A DNA stretch of 15,581 nucleotides from Ruminococcus sp. UBA3800 (GCA_002368715.1 DFEO01000081.1:1-15581); one strand, 5' to 3'; positions 1-6,509 are shown, counted from the first letter of the stretch. The notes: a model not told the origin generated them from the letters alone. Numbers and translations are program-made.

Positions 1-353
1 GAATGAGAGAGATGCTCAATCCTACTTCTGCGATAGCAGGTATGGGTCTTGGTTCGACAGTTGCACTTATCACGGACGGACGCTTCAGCGGCGCTACAAA
101 GGGTGCTTCTATCGGTCATGTTTCTCCCGAAGCTGCTGTGGGCGGTCCTATCGCTCTTGTTGAAGAGGGAGATATCATAGCGATCGACATTGATAACTGT
201 TCGATAAATCTCAAGGTCTCTGATGAAGTGCTTGAAGAAAGAAGAAAGAACTGGAAGCCCAGAGAGCCGAAGATAACAACAGGCTATCTTGCAAGATATG
301 CTTCACTTGTAACATCCGGAAACAGAGGAGCTATCCTCGAGATAAAGAAGTAA
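1..353 (+). CDS. ilvD: Dihydroxy-acid dehydratase, C-terminal part (5' truncated by the window edge)
   Basis: This is the last ~117 codons of dihydroxy-acid dehydratase, the Fe-S enzyme that turns dihydroxy-isovalerate and dihydroxy-methylvalerate into the 2-keto acids leading to valine and isoleucine. The reading frame is open through the left edge, so the ATG at 3 is internal. Diagnostic IlvD/Edd features are the [11 protein letters not shown] stretch, the [21 protein letters not shown] block (conserved C-terminal signature, whose serine is proposed to act as catalytic base), and the [11 protein letters not shown] segment typical of the C-terminal barrel. It ends with TAA at 351-353. The next gene starts 17 nt later, so read-through transcription into the downstream genes is likely. 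The family assignment is very secure; the N-terminal Fe-S cysteines lie outside the window. Confidence 0.96.
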   Translation, partial: MREMLNPTSAIAGMGLGSTVALITDGRFSGATKGASIGHVSPEAAVGGPIALVEEGDIIAIDIDNCSINLKVSDEVLEERRKNWKPREPKITTGYLARYASLVTSGNRGAILEIKK

Positions 354-370
354 GTGAAAGGCGGTAAAAC

Positions 371-892
371 ATGAAAAAACCAAGCTTAGCAAAGAAACTC
401 ATATCTATCTTTCTGGGATTTTTGTTCCTGTTCATCGCAATAGTTGCAATATTTATATGTACCTATATCTTCAGCCAGCCTGATAAGACCGGTGACTCAA
501 GAGAGCTCATCTACGGTGAGTGGTATGACGAGGAAGAGTGCATAAGAATGCATTTTGACAAGACAGGCGCTTTCAAGATGTATGAAACAAATAAGAAGGG
601 CAAAAACTCTCACAAGATATCCGACGGCTGGTTCAAGATAGACGAGGACAACCACCGCATCCAGATCCTTCTTAATCCCAAAACGCTTGACAAATCGTTT
701 GATCTCGGCACAAAGCTCGGGTATTTCACAACGATCTCCTATAAGAACCTCGAGCTTCCCGATAAAGAAGACGAGTATGTAAAGCCGGAGGATAAGAGGG
801 CATCCTGCAATTTTATCATCGAAAACACCGATTATGTTTTCAGATGCGACAGAGAAAACTACGGCGAGTCCTTCTTCAGCGGACATAACTGA
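371..892 (+). CDS. Small membrane-anchored protein of unknown function
   Basis: I do not recognise this 173-residue protein with certainty. The N-terminus is basic (KKPSLAKK) and is followed by one hydrophobic helix at about residues 11-33, so it is predicted to be anchored in the membrane with the rest outside the cell. There is no lipobox cysteine. The exported part begins with YGEWYDEEE and has alternating short hydrophobic and charged segments (FDKTGAFKMY, DGWFKIDEDNHRIQI), a beta-rich pattern resembling small lipocalin-like or DUF5640-like domains of clostridia; that comparison is inference. Two cysteines, near residues 146 and 158, could form a disulfide. The start has a plausible ribosome site (AAAGGCGG, 357-364). 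It sits 17 nt after ilvD and 20 nt before pyrC, so it is probably co-transcribed, but nothing ties it to either pathway. Confidence 0.8.
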   Translation: MKKPSLAKKLISIFLGFLFLFIAIVAIFICTYIFSQPDKTGDSRELIYGEWYDEEECIRMHFDKTGAFKMYETNKKGKNSHKISDGWFKIDEDNHRIQILLNPKTLDKSFDLGTKLGYFTTISYKNLELPDKEDEYVKPEDKRASCNFIIENTDYVFRCDRENYGESFFSGHN

Positions 893-912
893 TTTTGATT
901 CGGAGAAAGCTT

Positions 913-2181
913 ATGGATCTGCTGATAAAAAACGTACATATCTGTGATCCGCAGGTCGGACTTGACAAGGTCGCTGACATCGAGATCTCAGGCGGAGTTA
1001 TTAAAAATATCGGTAAATGCGATACAGAATATGAAAGGGTAATCGACGGCGAGGGCAGGCTTTGCGTCCTGCCCGGACTGTTCGATATGCACGTTCATTT
1101 TCGTGATCCGGGACTGACCTATAAGGAAGACATAATAACAGGAGCAAACGCTGCAAAAGCCGGCGGGTTTACGGGAGTTGCCTGTATGCCCAACACAAAG
1201 CCTCCGATAGATAATGCCGAGACTGTCGGCTATATCATCGACAAAGCAAGGCAGACAGGGATAAATGTGTTCCCTGTTGCCTGCGTGACCAAGGCGATGG
1301 CCGGCAAGGAGCTCTGCGATTATGTTGAGCTTATCGCTGCAGGCGTAAAGATGATATCCGATGACGGAAGGCCTGTCGAGAATGCTGAGCTTATGCGTCA
1401 GGCTATCGAACAGACAAACAAGAACGGACTGATACTTGCTTCTCACTGTGAAGACCTGAATATCATAAACGGCGGCATTATGAACAAGGGCAGGATCTCC
1501 GAACAGCTCGGCGTCAAGGGTATGGACAGAGCGTCTGAGGACTATATAACCGCCCGTGAGATATGTCTGGCTATGAGCTGTGATGCCAGGGTGCATATTT
1601 GCCATGTGTCTACAAGAGGCAGTGTGAATATCATCAGGGCTGCAAAGCGTGACGGAGTTAAGGTGACCTGTGAAACGGCTCCGCATTATTTCACCTTCAC
1701 GGATGAAAAGCTGCTGGCAAGAGATGCCGATTTCAGGATGTCTCCTCCGCTGAGGACAGAGGATGACAGACAAGCTGTGCTTGAAGCTGTGCTGGACGGG
1801 ACCATTGACTGCATTATCACAGATCATGCTCCTCATTCAGCCGAGGAAAAGGCTGACTTTGAAACTGCGCCTAACGGTGTTGTGGGACTTGAGACCTCCC
1901 TTGCGGCAACGCTCACGCAGCTTTACCACACAGGCAAGGCCGATCTTAATAAGATAGCTGAGCTCATGTCGGTCAACCCGAGGAAGATAATGAATGTCGA
2001 TCCTGTGAAAATTGAGATAGGTCAGACAGCTGACCTTTGTATCTTTGACCCCAACCTTGAATGGGAGGTCATTCCTTCAGAGCTCAATTCAAAGAGCAAG
2101 AACTCTGTTTTCAAAGGAACAAAGCTCAAAGGTAAAAACCTATACACGATATGCGGCGGTAAGCTGGTATATCAGCTATGA
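913..2181 (+). CDS. pyrC: Dihydroorotase, class I
   Basis: Dihydroorotase cyclises carbamoyl-aspartate to dihydroorotate, the third step of UMP synthesis, in the cytoplasm. The 422-residue length fits class I bacterial enzymes (amidohydrolase fold). The zinc ligands are all visible: H60 and H62 in DMHVHFRDPG, the Asp pair D150/D151 in MISDDG, H178 in ASHCED, H231 in VHICHVS, and D304 in ITDHAPH. This matches the Aquifex-type enzyme, where Asp rather than a carboxylated Lys supports the metal site. An in-frame TTG at 895 would add six residues, but ATG 913 is preferred because GGAGA (902-906) lies 6 nt upstream of it. The gene is 20 nt after the small membrane protein and 19 nt before pyrF, forming a pyrC-pyrF unit. 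I see no PyrR-type attenuator in front. Confidence 0.96.
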   Translation: MDLLIKNVHICDPQVGLDKVADIEISGGVIKNIGKCDTEYERVIDGEGRLCVLPGLFDMHVHFRDPGLTYKEDIITGANAAKAGGFTGVACMPNTKPPIDNAETVGYIIDKARQTGINVFPVACVTKAMAGKELCDYVELIAAGVKMISDDGRPVENAELMRQAIEQTNKNGLILASHCEDLNIINGGIMNKGRISEQLGVKGMDRASEDYITAREICLAMSCDARVHICHVSTRGSVNIIRAAKRDGVKVTCETAPHYFTFTDEKLLARDADFRMSPPLRTEDDRQAVLEAVLDGTIDCIITDHAPHSAEEKADFETAPNGVVGLETSLAATLTQLYHTGKADLNKIAELMSVNPRKIMNVDPVKIEIGQTADLCIFDPNLEWEVIPSELNSKSKNSVFKGTKLKGKNLYTICGGKLVYQL

Positions 2182-2200
2182 TAAGAAACGAGGTAATAAT

Positions 2201-3139
2201 ATGGCTTTTGACAGACTGATAGAGAACATCGTAAAAACTCAGAATCCGTCCGTTGTCGGACTTGACCCTAAGCTTGACTATGTTCCCGAGTTTATAAAAG
2301 CAAAGAAATTCAAAAAATACGGCAAGAACCTTAAAGGCGCTGCCAAGGCGATACTCGAATTCAACAAAGAGATCATCGACGAGATACATGATATCTGCCC
2401 TGCTATCAAGCCGCAGGCAGCTTATTATGAAATGTACGGCTATGAGGGCGTCAAGACTCTTTACAAAACTATCCAGTATGCAAAGAGCAAGGGTATGTTC
2501 GTTATCACCGACGGCAAAAGAAATGACATAGGTGCTACTATGGAAGCTTATGCTGCTGCTCATCTGGGATATACCGATGTGGGCGGCGAGCAGGCTGAGG
2601 CTTTTGGCGCTGATGCGCTGACTGTAAACGGATATCTCGGTTCGGACGGTATCGACCCTCTGCTTGAGATGTGCAAAAAGTATGACAAGGGCATCTATGT
2701 TCTTGTAAAGACATCTAACAAAAGCTCGGGCGAGCTTCAGGACCTTATGATCGGAAACAAGACGGTCTATGCGACCGTTGGCGATATGTGCGAGCGCTGG
2801 GGCAAGAACGATATGGGCAAATACGGTTATTCGGGTGTCGGCGCTGTTGTAGGTGCTACTTATCCCGAGCAGCTGGAGGAGATGAGAAAGGCTCTGCCTC
2901 ACACATTCTTCCTTGTTCCCGGCTACGGCGCTCAGGGCGGCGGTGCCGAGGGCGTTTCCAAGGCGTTTGATGCAAACGGTCTCGGAGCGATCGTAAACTC
3001 TTCGAGAGGCGTTATGTGCGCATATAAAAAAGAAAAGGACTGCAATGAAAAGGACTTTGCCAAGGCAGCCAGGAGAGAGGTCATCAGAATGAAAGAGGAT
3101 ATCATTTCATTCCTGCCAAAGATCGCACTTCCGGAATAA
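2201..3139 (+). CDS. pyrF: Orotidine 5'-phosphate decarboxylase, long (group 2) type
   Basis: OMP decarboxylase makes UMP from OMP, the last step of the de novo pathway. The 312-residue protein is of the long group 2 type found in actinobacteria, clostridia and some proteobacteria, rather than the ~230-residue type of Bacillus. Key motifs are VGLDPKLDYVPE (residues 18-30), K70 in PAIKPQ, the catalytic block VITDGKRNDIGAT (101-113; D104, K106, D109), and the C-terminal phosphate-binding stretch VPGYGAQGGG followed by IVNSSRG. The open frame extends upstream into pyrC, but the start at 2201 is supported by a GAGG site (2190-2193) seven nt upstream and by homology starting at MAFDRL. An intrinsic terminator follows within 10 nt, so pyrF appears to close the upstream transcription unit. 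Confidence 0.96.
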   Translation: MAFDRLIENIVKTQNPSVVGLDPKLDYVPEFIKAKKFKKYGKNLKGAAKAILEFNKEIIDEIHDICPAIKPQAAYYEMYGYEGVKTLYKTIQYAKSKGMFVITDGKRNDIGATMEAYAAAHLGYTDVGGEQAEAFGADALTVNGYLGSDGIDPLLEMCKKYDKGIYVLVKTSNKSSGELQDLMIGNKTVYATVGDMCERWGKNDMGKYGYSGVGAVVGATYPEQLEEMRKALPHTFFLVPGYGAQGGGAEGVSKAFDANGLGAIVNSSRGVMCAYKKEKDCNEKDFAKAARREVIRMKEDIISFLPKIALPE

Positions 3140-3145
3140 TACTTT

Positions 3146-3174
3146 TGCCCGATCATAACAGGTCGGGCATTTTT
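3146..3174 (+). terminator. Intrinsic terminator after pyrF
   Basis: A 9-bp stem (TGCCCGATC at 3146-3154 with GGTCGGGCA at 3161-3169, one T-G wobble) encloses a six-base loop and is followed by a run of five T residues. It begins 6 nt after the pyrF stop codon, so it separates pyrC-pyrF from the AraC-GGDEF gene. Confidence 0.88.
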
Positions 3175-3209
3175 ACTCAAATCATCAAGAAAAAAGTATA
3201 AATATGTGT

Positions 3210-3235
3210 TATATTATGATCATAGTAACGTTACT
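3210..3235 (+). promoter_or_regulatory. Candidate promoter -10 region and LacI-like palindromic operator
   Basis: The A+T-rich stretch before the AraC-GGDEF gene contains a TATATTAT sequence (3210-3217) that could serve as a -10 element; no good -35 is visible about 17 bp upstream. Seven bases after it lies the perfect 12-bp palindrome AGTAACGTTACT (3224-3235), centred on CG, where the transcription start would fall. Central-CG palindromes of this form resemble operators of LacI-family repressors, while AraC-family proteins usually bind direct repeats. The function is inferred from position and symmetry only. Confidence 0.4.
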
Positions 3236-3252
3236 TTAAATGGTGGATAGTT

Positions 3253-4089
3253 ATGAGAGTTTATGAAAACAGCTTTATCCTGTTTATCACGGCGCTTGAA
3301 TATATCGAGAATAATCTTACCGAGGATTTCTCGCAGGAGGACATAGCAAAAAACTGCTACTGTTCACTTTCAAGCCTGCAAAAAACCTGGAAATACTGTA
3401 CTCACCTGAGCGTCAAGGAATACATCACAAAGCGCAGGATAACCCTTGCGGGCAGAGATATGCTCCGAAATGACTGCTCGGTGCTCGATGCGGCTGTAAA
3501 ATACGGATATAACTCTCATGAGGTGTTTACCAGGGCTTTTACCAAAGTCTGGGGGATCCCGCCTTCCCGCTTCAAAAAAGAGTGGAAGGGCAACCCCATC
3601 CTTTATCCGAAGCTTAACCCTGAATATCTGGAAGGAGAAGTTGCTATGAACGTTAAGAAATTTGATGTCAGAGAATTTTATGACTATCTCAGATCCCAGG
3701 CAGGCACCTATGTATTATGCTTTGACGGGATCGGTCTTATGAAGGTGAACAACGAGCTGGGAAGAGAAGCAGGCGACAGGTTCCTGATCGAAGCCTTCAA
3801 GAGGATAAATGACGCTGCGCCGGATAATGCACTGTGTCTGAGAATGGGCGGCGACGAATTTGTTATGATAACAGAAAGCAAGGACAGGAAGTTTGTAGAA
3901 CAGATCGCAAAAGAGGTCCTTTCGCATAACGGCGAAAAGACCGCTTATAAGGGCGGTGAGGTCGAGGTGTCGCTCTGGTGCGGCGCTATGATAATCGACG
4001 AAAAGCTCAAATACTCAAAGCTCTGCAAGGACTTTGATACGGTTATGGATAAGGCAAGAGCAAGCGGCGAATTTGAGTTTATTAACTAA
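3253..4089 (+). CDS. AraC-type DNA-binding domain fused to a compact GGDEF domain
   Basis: This 278-residue protein joins two domains. Residues ~10-112 are a canonical AraC/XylS double helix-turn-helix (EDIAKNCYCSLSSLQKTW; VKYGYNSHEVFTRAF; then GIPPSRFKKEW). After a short linker, residues ~135-278 read as a diguanylate cyclase-like domain: D158 (first metal Asp), N166, AGD at 173-175, RMGGDEF at 197-203 with an intact GGDEF loop, and a C-terminal YSKLCKDFDTVMDKARASG resembling the usual last helix. The domain is short: the DxLTGLxNR segment is not recognisable, the FKxIND motif is changed to LMKVNN, and no RxxD inhibitory site precedes GGDEF. It may make, or only bind, a guanine nucleotide; activity is unproven. 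The start is supported by GGTGG at 3242-3246. It lies between pyrF and pyrK with its own candidate promoter and terminator. Confidence 0.87.
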   Translation: MRVYENSFILFITALEYIENNLTEDFSQEDIAKNCYCSLSSLQKTWKYCTHLSVKEYITKRRITLAGRDMLRNDCSVLDAAVKYGYNSHEVFTRAFTKVWGIPPSRFKKEWKGNPILYPKLNPEYLEGEVAMNVKKFDVREFYDYLRSQAGTYVLCFDGIGLMKVNNELGREAGDRFLIEAFKRINDAAPDNALCLRMGGDEFVMITESKDRKFVEQIAKEVLSHNGEKTAYKGGEVEVSLWCGAMIIDEKLKYSKLCKDFDTVMDKARASGEFEFIN

Positions 4090-4137
4090 ACGGTTTGCTT
4101 TCAAAAGTGCAGTGAGCTTTTGAGTGTAAGGTGTCCG

Positions 4138-4175
4138 GCATGACTGCATGACTGCACAACTGCACGATTGCATGG
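4138..4175 (+). repeat. Octamer tandem repeat, nearly five units
   Basis: Four full 8-bp units and part of a fifth follow each other without gaps: GCATGACT, GCATGACT, GCACAACT, GCACGATT and a partial GCATGG. The first two are identical and the next two differ at two or three positions. The array is intergenic and lies between the arms of the GAGCTTTT/AAAAGCTC inverted repeat. It resembles a short minisatellite that could change copy number by slippage. Confidence 0.75.
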
Positions 4176-4216
4176 AAAAGCTCCTGTTAAACAATTATTT
4201 CGGTTAGAACATAAAG

Positions 4217-4243
4217 GCCCGAGACAAGTCCTCGGGCTTTTTT
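4217..4243 (+). terminator. Intrinsic terminator before pyrK
   Basis: A perfect 7-bp GC-rich stem (GCCCGAG at 4217-4223 with CTCGGGC at 4231-4237) with a seven-base loop is followed by six T residues (4238-4243). AAAG just before the stem can pair with the first T residues and extend it. It ends immediately before the -35 box of the pyrK promoter, insulating pyrK-pyrD from upstream transcription. Confidence 0.92.
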
Positions 4244-4244
4244 C

Positions 4245-4273
4245 TTGACAAGACGGCCGGTATCAGATATAAT
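4245..4273 (+). promoter_or_regulatory. Consensus sigma-A promoter for pyrK-pyrD
   Basis: TTGACA at 4245-4250 and TATAAT at 4268-4273 both match the vegetative consensus exactly and are separated by the ideal 17 bp. Transcription should start near 4280, about 33 nt before the pyrK ATG. That leader is too short for a PyrR-type attenuator, so if pyrK-pyrD is regulated by pyrimidines it is not by classical attenuation here. Confidence 0.9.
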
Positions 4274-4312
4274 AGATATAGGTTGGACCAAATAATTTAC
4301 GGGAGTGATCTG

Positions 4313-5083
4313 ATGTATAAACAGGGAAAATATCTGATCGTCGATAAGAAAAACCTCGCTAAAGGCATCTTCGATATCGAAGTGCTTTGTCCCGAGGCAG
4401 CTGAGCTTGCACAGCCGGGCCAGTTTGTTCAGGCTGCTGCCGAAGGTTTCTTTCTGAGAAGGCCTATCTCTATCTGCGATATAAATAAAGAAAAGGGAAC
4501 GCTGAGACTTGTGTTCGAGATAAGAGGAAAGGGCACCGAAAAGCTTGCAGGGCTGAATGTCGGGGATACTATCGACCTTATCGCACCGCTTGGCAACGGC
4601 TTCAAGGTGCTTGAAAATGGAAAGAGAGCGCTCTGTATCGGAGGCGGCATTGGTACACCGCCTATGCTTGGTATAGCTAAGGAATACGGCGAGAACGCAA
4701 CTGTTATATCAGGGTTCAGAAATATGGCCGCTGTTATCCTCCAGGATGACTATAAGGCTGCAGGAGCAAAGACCGTGCTCTGCACGGATGACGGCTCGGC
4801 AGGAATGAAGGGATTTGTGACCGATGCACTGAAAGCAGAGCTTGAAATGCAAAAGCCCGATATCGTTTATGCCTGCGGTCCTATGATAATGCTGAAAAAC
4901 ATTACAGCGATATGCAAAGACAACGGCATCGAATGTCAGGTATCACTGGAACAGAGAATGGCCTGCGGTGTCGGAGCCTGTCTGGTGTGTGTCTGCAAAA
5001 CAGTCAAGAGCGGTGAGGAGTTCAACTCCCATGTATGCAAGGACGGACCTGTGTTTGACAGTGAGGAGGTGGTTTTTGAATGA
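4313..5083 (+). CDS. pyrK: Dihydroorotate dehydrogenase B, electron transfer subunit
   Basis: PyrK carries FAD and a 2Fe-2S cluster and passes electrons from dihydroorotate, oxidised at the FMN of PyrD, to NAD+. The order of features is normal for the 256-residue family: an FAD-binding barrel with RRPISI (49-54), the NAD-binding loop GGGIGTPPML (110-119), CGP at 188-190, and the cluster cysteines C218, C223, C226 (C-x4-C-x2-C) and C242. The open frame could start at TTG 4283, but that is only about 3 nt from the expected transcription start and has no ribosome site. ATG 4313 has GGGAG (4301-4305) seven nt upstream and is preferred. Its stop overlaps the pyrD start by 4 bp (ATGA), indicating translational coupling of the two subunits. 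Confidence 0.95.
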   Translation: MYKQGKYLIVDKKNLAKGIFDIEVLCPEAAELAQPGQFVQAAAEGFFLRRPISICDINKEKGTLRLVFEIRGKGTEKLAGLNVGDTIDLIAPLGNGFKVLENGKRALCIGGGIGTPPMLGIAKEYGENATVISGFRNMAAVILQDDYKAAGAKTVLCTDDGSAGMKGFVTDALKAELEMQKPDIVYACGPMIMLKNITAICKDNGIECQVSLEQRMACGVGACLVCVCKTVKSGEEFNSHVCKDGPVFDSEEVVFE

Positions 5084-5994
5084 GCAGAAGACTGGAAACT
5101 GAATTTTGCGGTGTGAAATTCAAGAACCCGATCATCCCTGCCAGCGGAACGTATGGCTACGGCCGTGAATATGAGAGCCTTTATCCGCTCTCTGCTCTCG
5201 GCGGCATCTCTGTAAAGGGAACTACTCTGAACCGAAGAGAGGGCAACCCCGGTCCGAGAGTTGCTGAAACACCAAGCGGAATGCTTAATTCGGTGGGGCT
5301 GCAGAACGGAGGAGTTGAAAAGTTCATCAATGTAGAGCTGCCAAATCTCAGAAAGAGCGATATCGTGGTCATCGCAAATATCGCAGGGGCATCTGTCGAG
5401 GAGTGCGCAGAGCTTGCGGCAAGGGTCGATGAGACCGATGTCGAGATGATAGAACTAAATATATCCTGCCCGAATGTTAAACAAGGCGGAGCTGCTTTCG
5501 GAACAGACTGTGCTGTGGCAGGTGCTGTTACAAAGGCTGTAAGAGAGGCTACAAAAAAGCCGCTTATGGTAAAGCTGTCGCCGAATGTCACCAGCATAAC
5601 CGATATTGCAAAGAGCGTTGAAGCAAACGGCGCAGATGCTGTGTCACTGATAAACACGCTCCTTGGGATGAGGATAGACATAAAGACCGGCAGACCTATA
5701 CTGAAAAACAATGTCGGCGGTCTTTCGGGACCTGCGGTGTTCCCTGTTGCGGTAAGAATGGTGTGGCAGGTGGCAAATGCTGTTAACATCCCGGTCATGG
5801 GAATGGGCGGTGTTGCCACATGGGAAGATGCTGTTGAGATAATGATGGCAGGCGCAAGCGCTGTTCAGGTGGGCGCTGCTATCTTTGCCGATCCGTATGC
5901 TCCTGTTAAGATAATAGAGGGGCTGGAAAAATACTGCATCGACAATGGCCTTGAAAACATTTCTGAGATCGTCGGGACGGTAAAGCCATGGTAA
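5080..5994 (+). CDS. pyrD: Dihydroorotate dehydrogenase B, catalytic subunit
   Basis: This is the FMN-containing catalytic subunit of NAD-dependent class 1B dihydroorotate dehydrogenase, which makes orotate in the cytoplasm together with PyrK. The 304-residue length and the absence of an N-terminal membrane extension fit class 1B. Visible features include K46 in ISVKGTT, the substrate region GMLNSVGLQNGG (67-78), the active-site cysteine C130 in LNISCPN (class 1 enzymes use Cys where class 2 use Ser), and the C-terminal FMN phosphate-binding region GMGGVATWEDA followed by GASAVQVGAA. The start overlaps the pyrK stop (ATGA) and has GAGGAGG at 5063-5069. Its 3' end overlaps the next gene by 7 bp. 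Confidence 0.96.
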   Translation: MSRRLETEFCGVKFKNPIIPASGTYGYGREYESLYPLSALGGISVKGTTLNRREGNPGPRVAETPSGMLNSVGLQNGGVEKFINVELPNLRKSDIVVIANIAGASVEECAELAARVDETDVEMIELNISCPNVKQGGAAFGTDCAVAGAVTKAVREATKKPLMVKLSPNVTSITDIAKSVEANGADAVSLINTLLGMRIDIKTGRPILKNNVGGLSGPAVFPVAVRMVWQVANAVNIPVMGMGGVATWEDAVEIMMAGASAVQVGAAIFADPYAPVKIIEGLEKYCIDNGLENISEIVGTVKPW

Positions 5995-6506
5995 GCACAG
6001 GCGTGATAAAAAGAGTGCTGCTTTTTGGCGCTGCGGCAGTGGTCATATCTTCTATGGCTGGCTGTCGGGATGCTGACAGCAGCTCAAAAGCTGAAAGCAC
6101 GGCTGACAGTGTTTTGCAAAAAGCCGATGTAAACGCAGCTGAGATACTTCAAAAATGCAAAAACAGCAGTATGACACAATCAGCCTATTTCGGGAATGAT
6201 GCCTTTGATAATGCTGTCGATAAGCTTTACGGTATCGAGATCGAAAAGATATACGACGGCGGTATCATCTGTGCTGAGGACGGTTCGGCTGATGAGGTAT
6301 CTGTGATAAGACTGACGGACGGGTCTTCTGTAACAGAGCTTCTGGAGAAGCGGCTGGAGCAGAGAAAAGAGCTTTTCAAGGATTACAAGCCGGAGGAAAT
6401 GCCAAAGCTCGATAAAGCAGAGGTGTTTGAGCAGGACGGCTGGAATTGTCTGATAATCTCGGAAAATGCAGATGAGATAAAAGACACGATATTGGAGCTT
6501 ATATAA
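5988..6506 (+). CDS. DUF4358-like lipoprotein
   Basis: The 172-residue product has a lipoprotein signal peptide: K8-R9, a hydrophobic core (VLLFGAAAVVIS), and a lipobox SMAGC with the acylated cysteine at residue 26. A Ser/Ala-rich linker follows, then a domain whose pattern matches DUF4358: EVSVIRLTDGSSVTELLEKRLEQR, then FKDYKPEEMPKLDKAEVFEQDGWNCLIIS. That family is common in Firmicutes and its function is unknown; recognition here is from memory of the pattern, not a search. It should sit on the outer face of the cell membrane. The ATG lies inside the end of pyrD, in another frame, with a weak GGGACGG ribosome site, so it is probably expressed by coupling to pyrD. Nothing suggests a direct role in pyrimidine synthesis. 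A strong terminator follows. Confidence 0.85.
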   Translation: MVSTGVIKRVLLFGAAAVVISSMAGCRDADSSSKAESTADSVLQKADVNAAEILQKCKNSSMTQSAYFGNDAFDNAVDKLYGIEIEKIYDGGIICAEDGSADEVSVIRLTDGSSVTELLEKRLEQRKELFKDYKPEEMPKLDKAEVFEQDGWNCLIISENADEIKDTILELI

Positions 6507-6509
6507 AAA

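Larger units (their letters stand above)
4090..4243 (+). other. Repeat-rich 3' region of the AraC-GGDEF gene, possible structured RNA
   Basis: No credible gene occupies this stretch. It contains an inverted repeat TCAAAAG/CTTTTGA (4101-4107 and 4117-4123), a second inverted repeat GAGCTTTT/AAAAGCTC (4114-4121 and 4176-4183) that shares bases with the first, and the octamer tandem repeat enclosed by the second. It ends in a strong intrinsic terminator. The two inverted repeats cannot pair at the same time, and GTGCAGT (4107-4113) is also complementary to the ACTGCAC copies in the octamer array. It could be a long structured 3' untranslated region or a small RNA; this is inference from sequence alone. 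Confidence 0.4.

Noticed and set aside
497..886. Minus-strand open frame of 129 codons inside the small membrane protein gene
   Set aside because: The plus-strand gene has a ribosome site, a good membrane helix and operon-like spacing; the minus frame has no supporting signal.
988..1836. Long open frame (282 codons) on the minus strand
   Set aside because: It is fully antisense to pyrC, whose motifs are all intact, and its translation has no recognisable domain or plausible ribosome site.
2126..2902. Minus-strand open frame of 258 codons
   Set aside because: Antisense to pyrC/pyrF; the plus-strand reading contains the OMP decarboxylase active site, and the minus reading looks like random translation.
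4138..4175. Octamer array considered as a CRISPR remnant
   Set aside because: Units are only 8 bp and lie directly end to end with no spacers, and no cas gene is near.
4283..4312. TTG at 4283 as an upstream start for pyrK
   Set aside because: It lies about 3 nt after the predicted transcription start without a ribosome site; ATG 4313 has a well-spaced GGGAG.
5181..5819. Minus-strand open frame of 212 codons
   Set aside because: Antisense shadow of pyrD with Ser/Thr/Pro-rich composition typical of such shadows.
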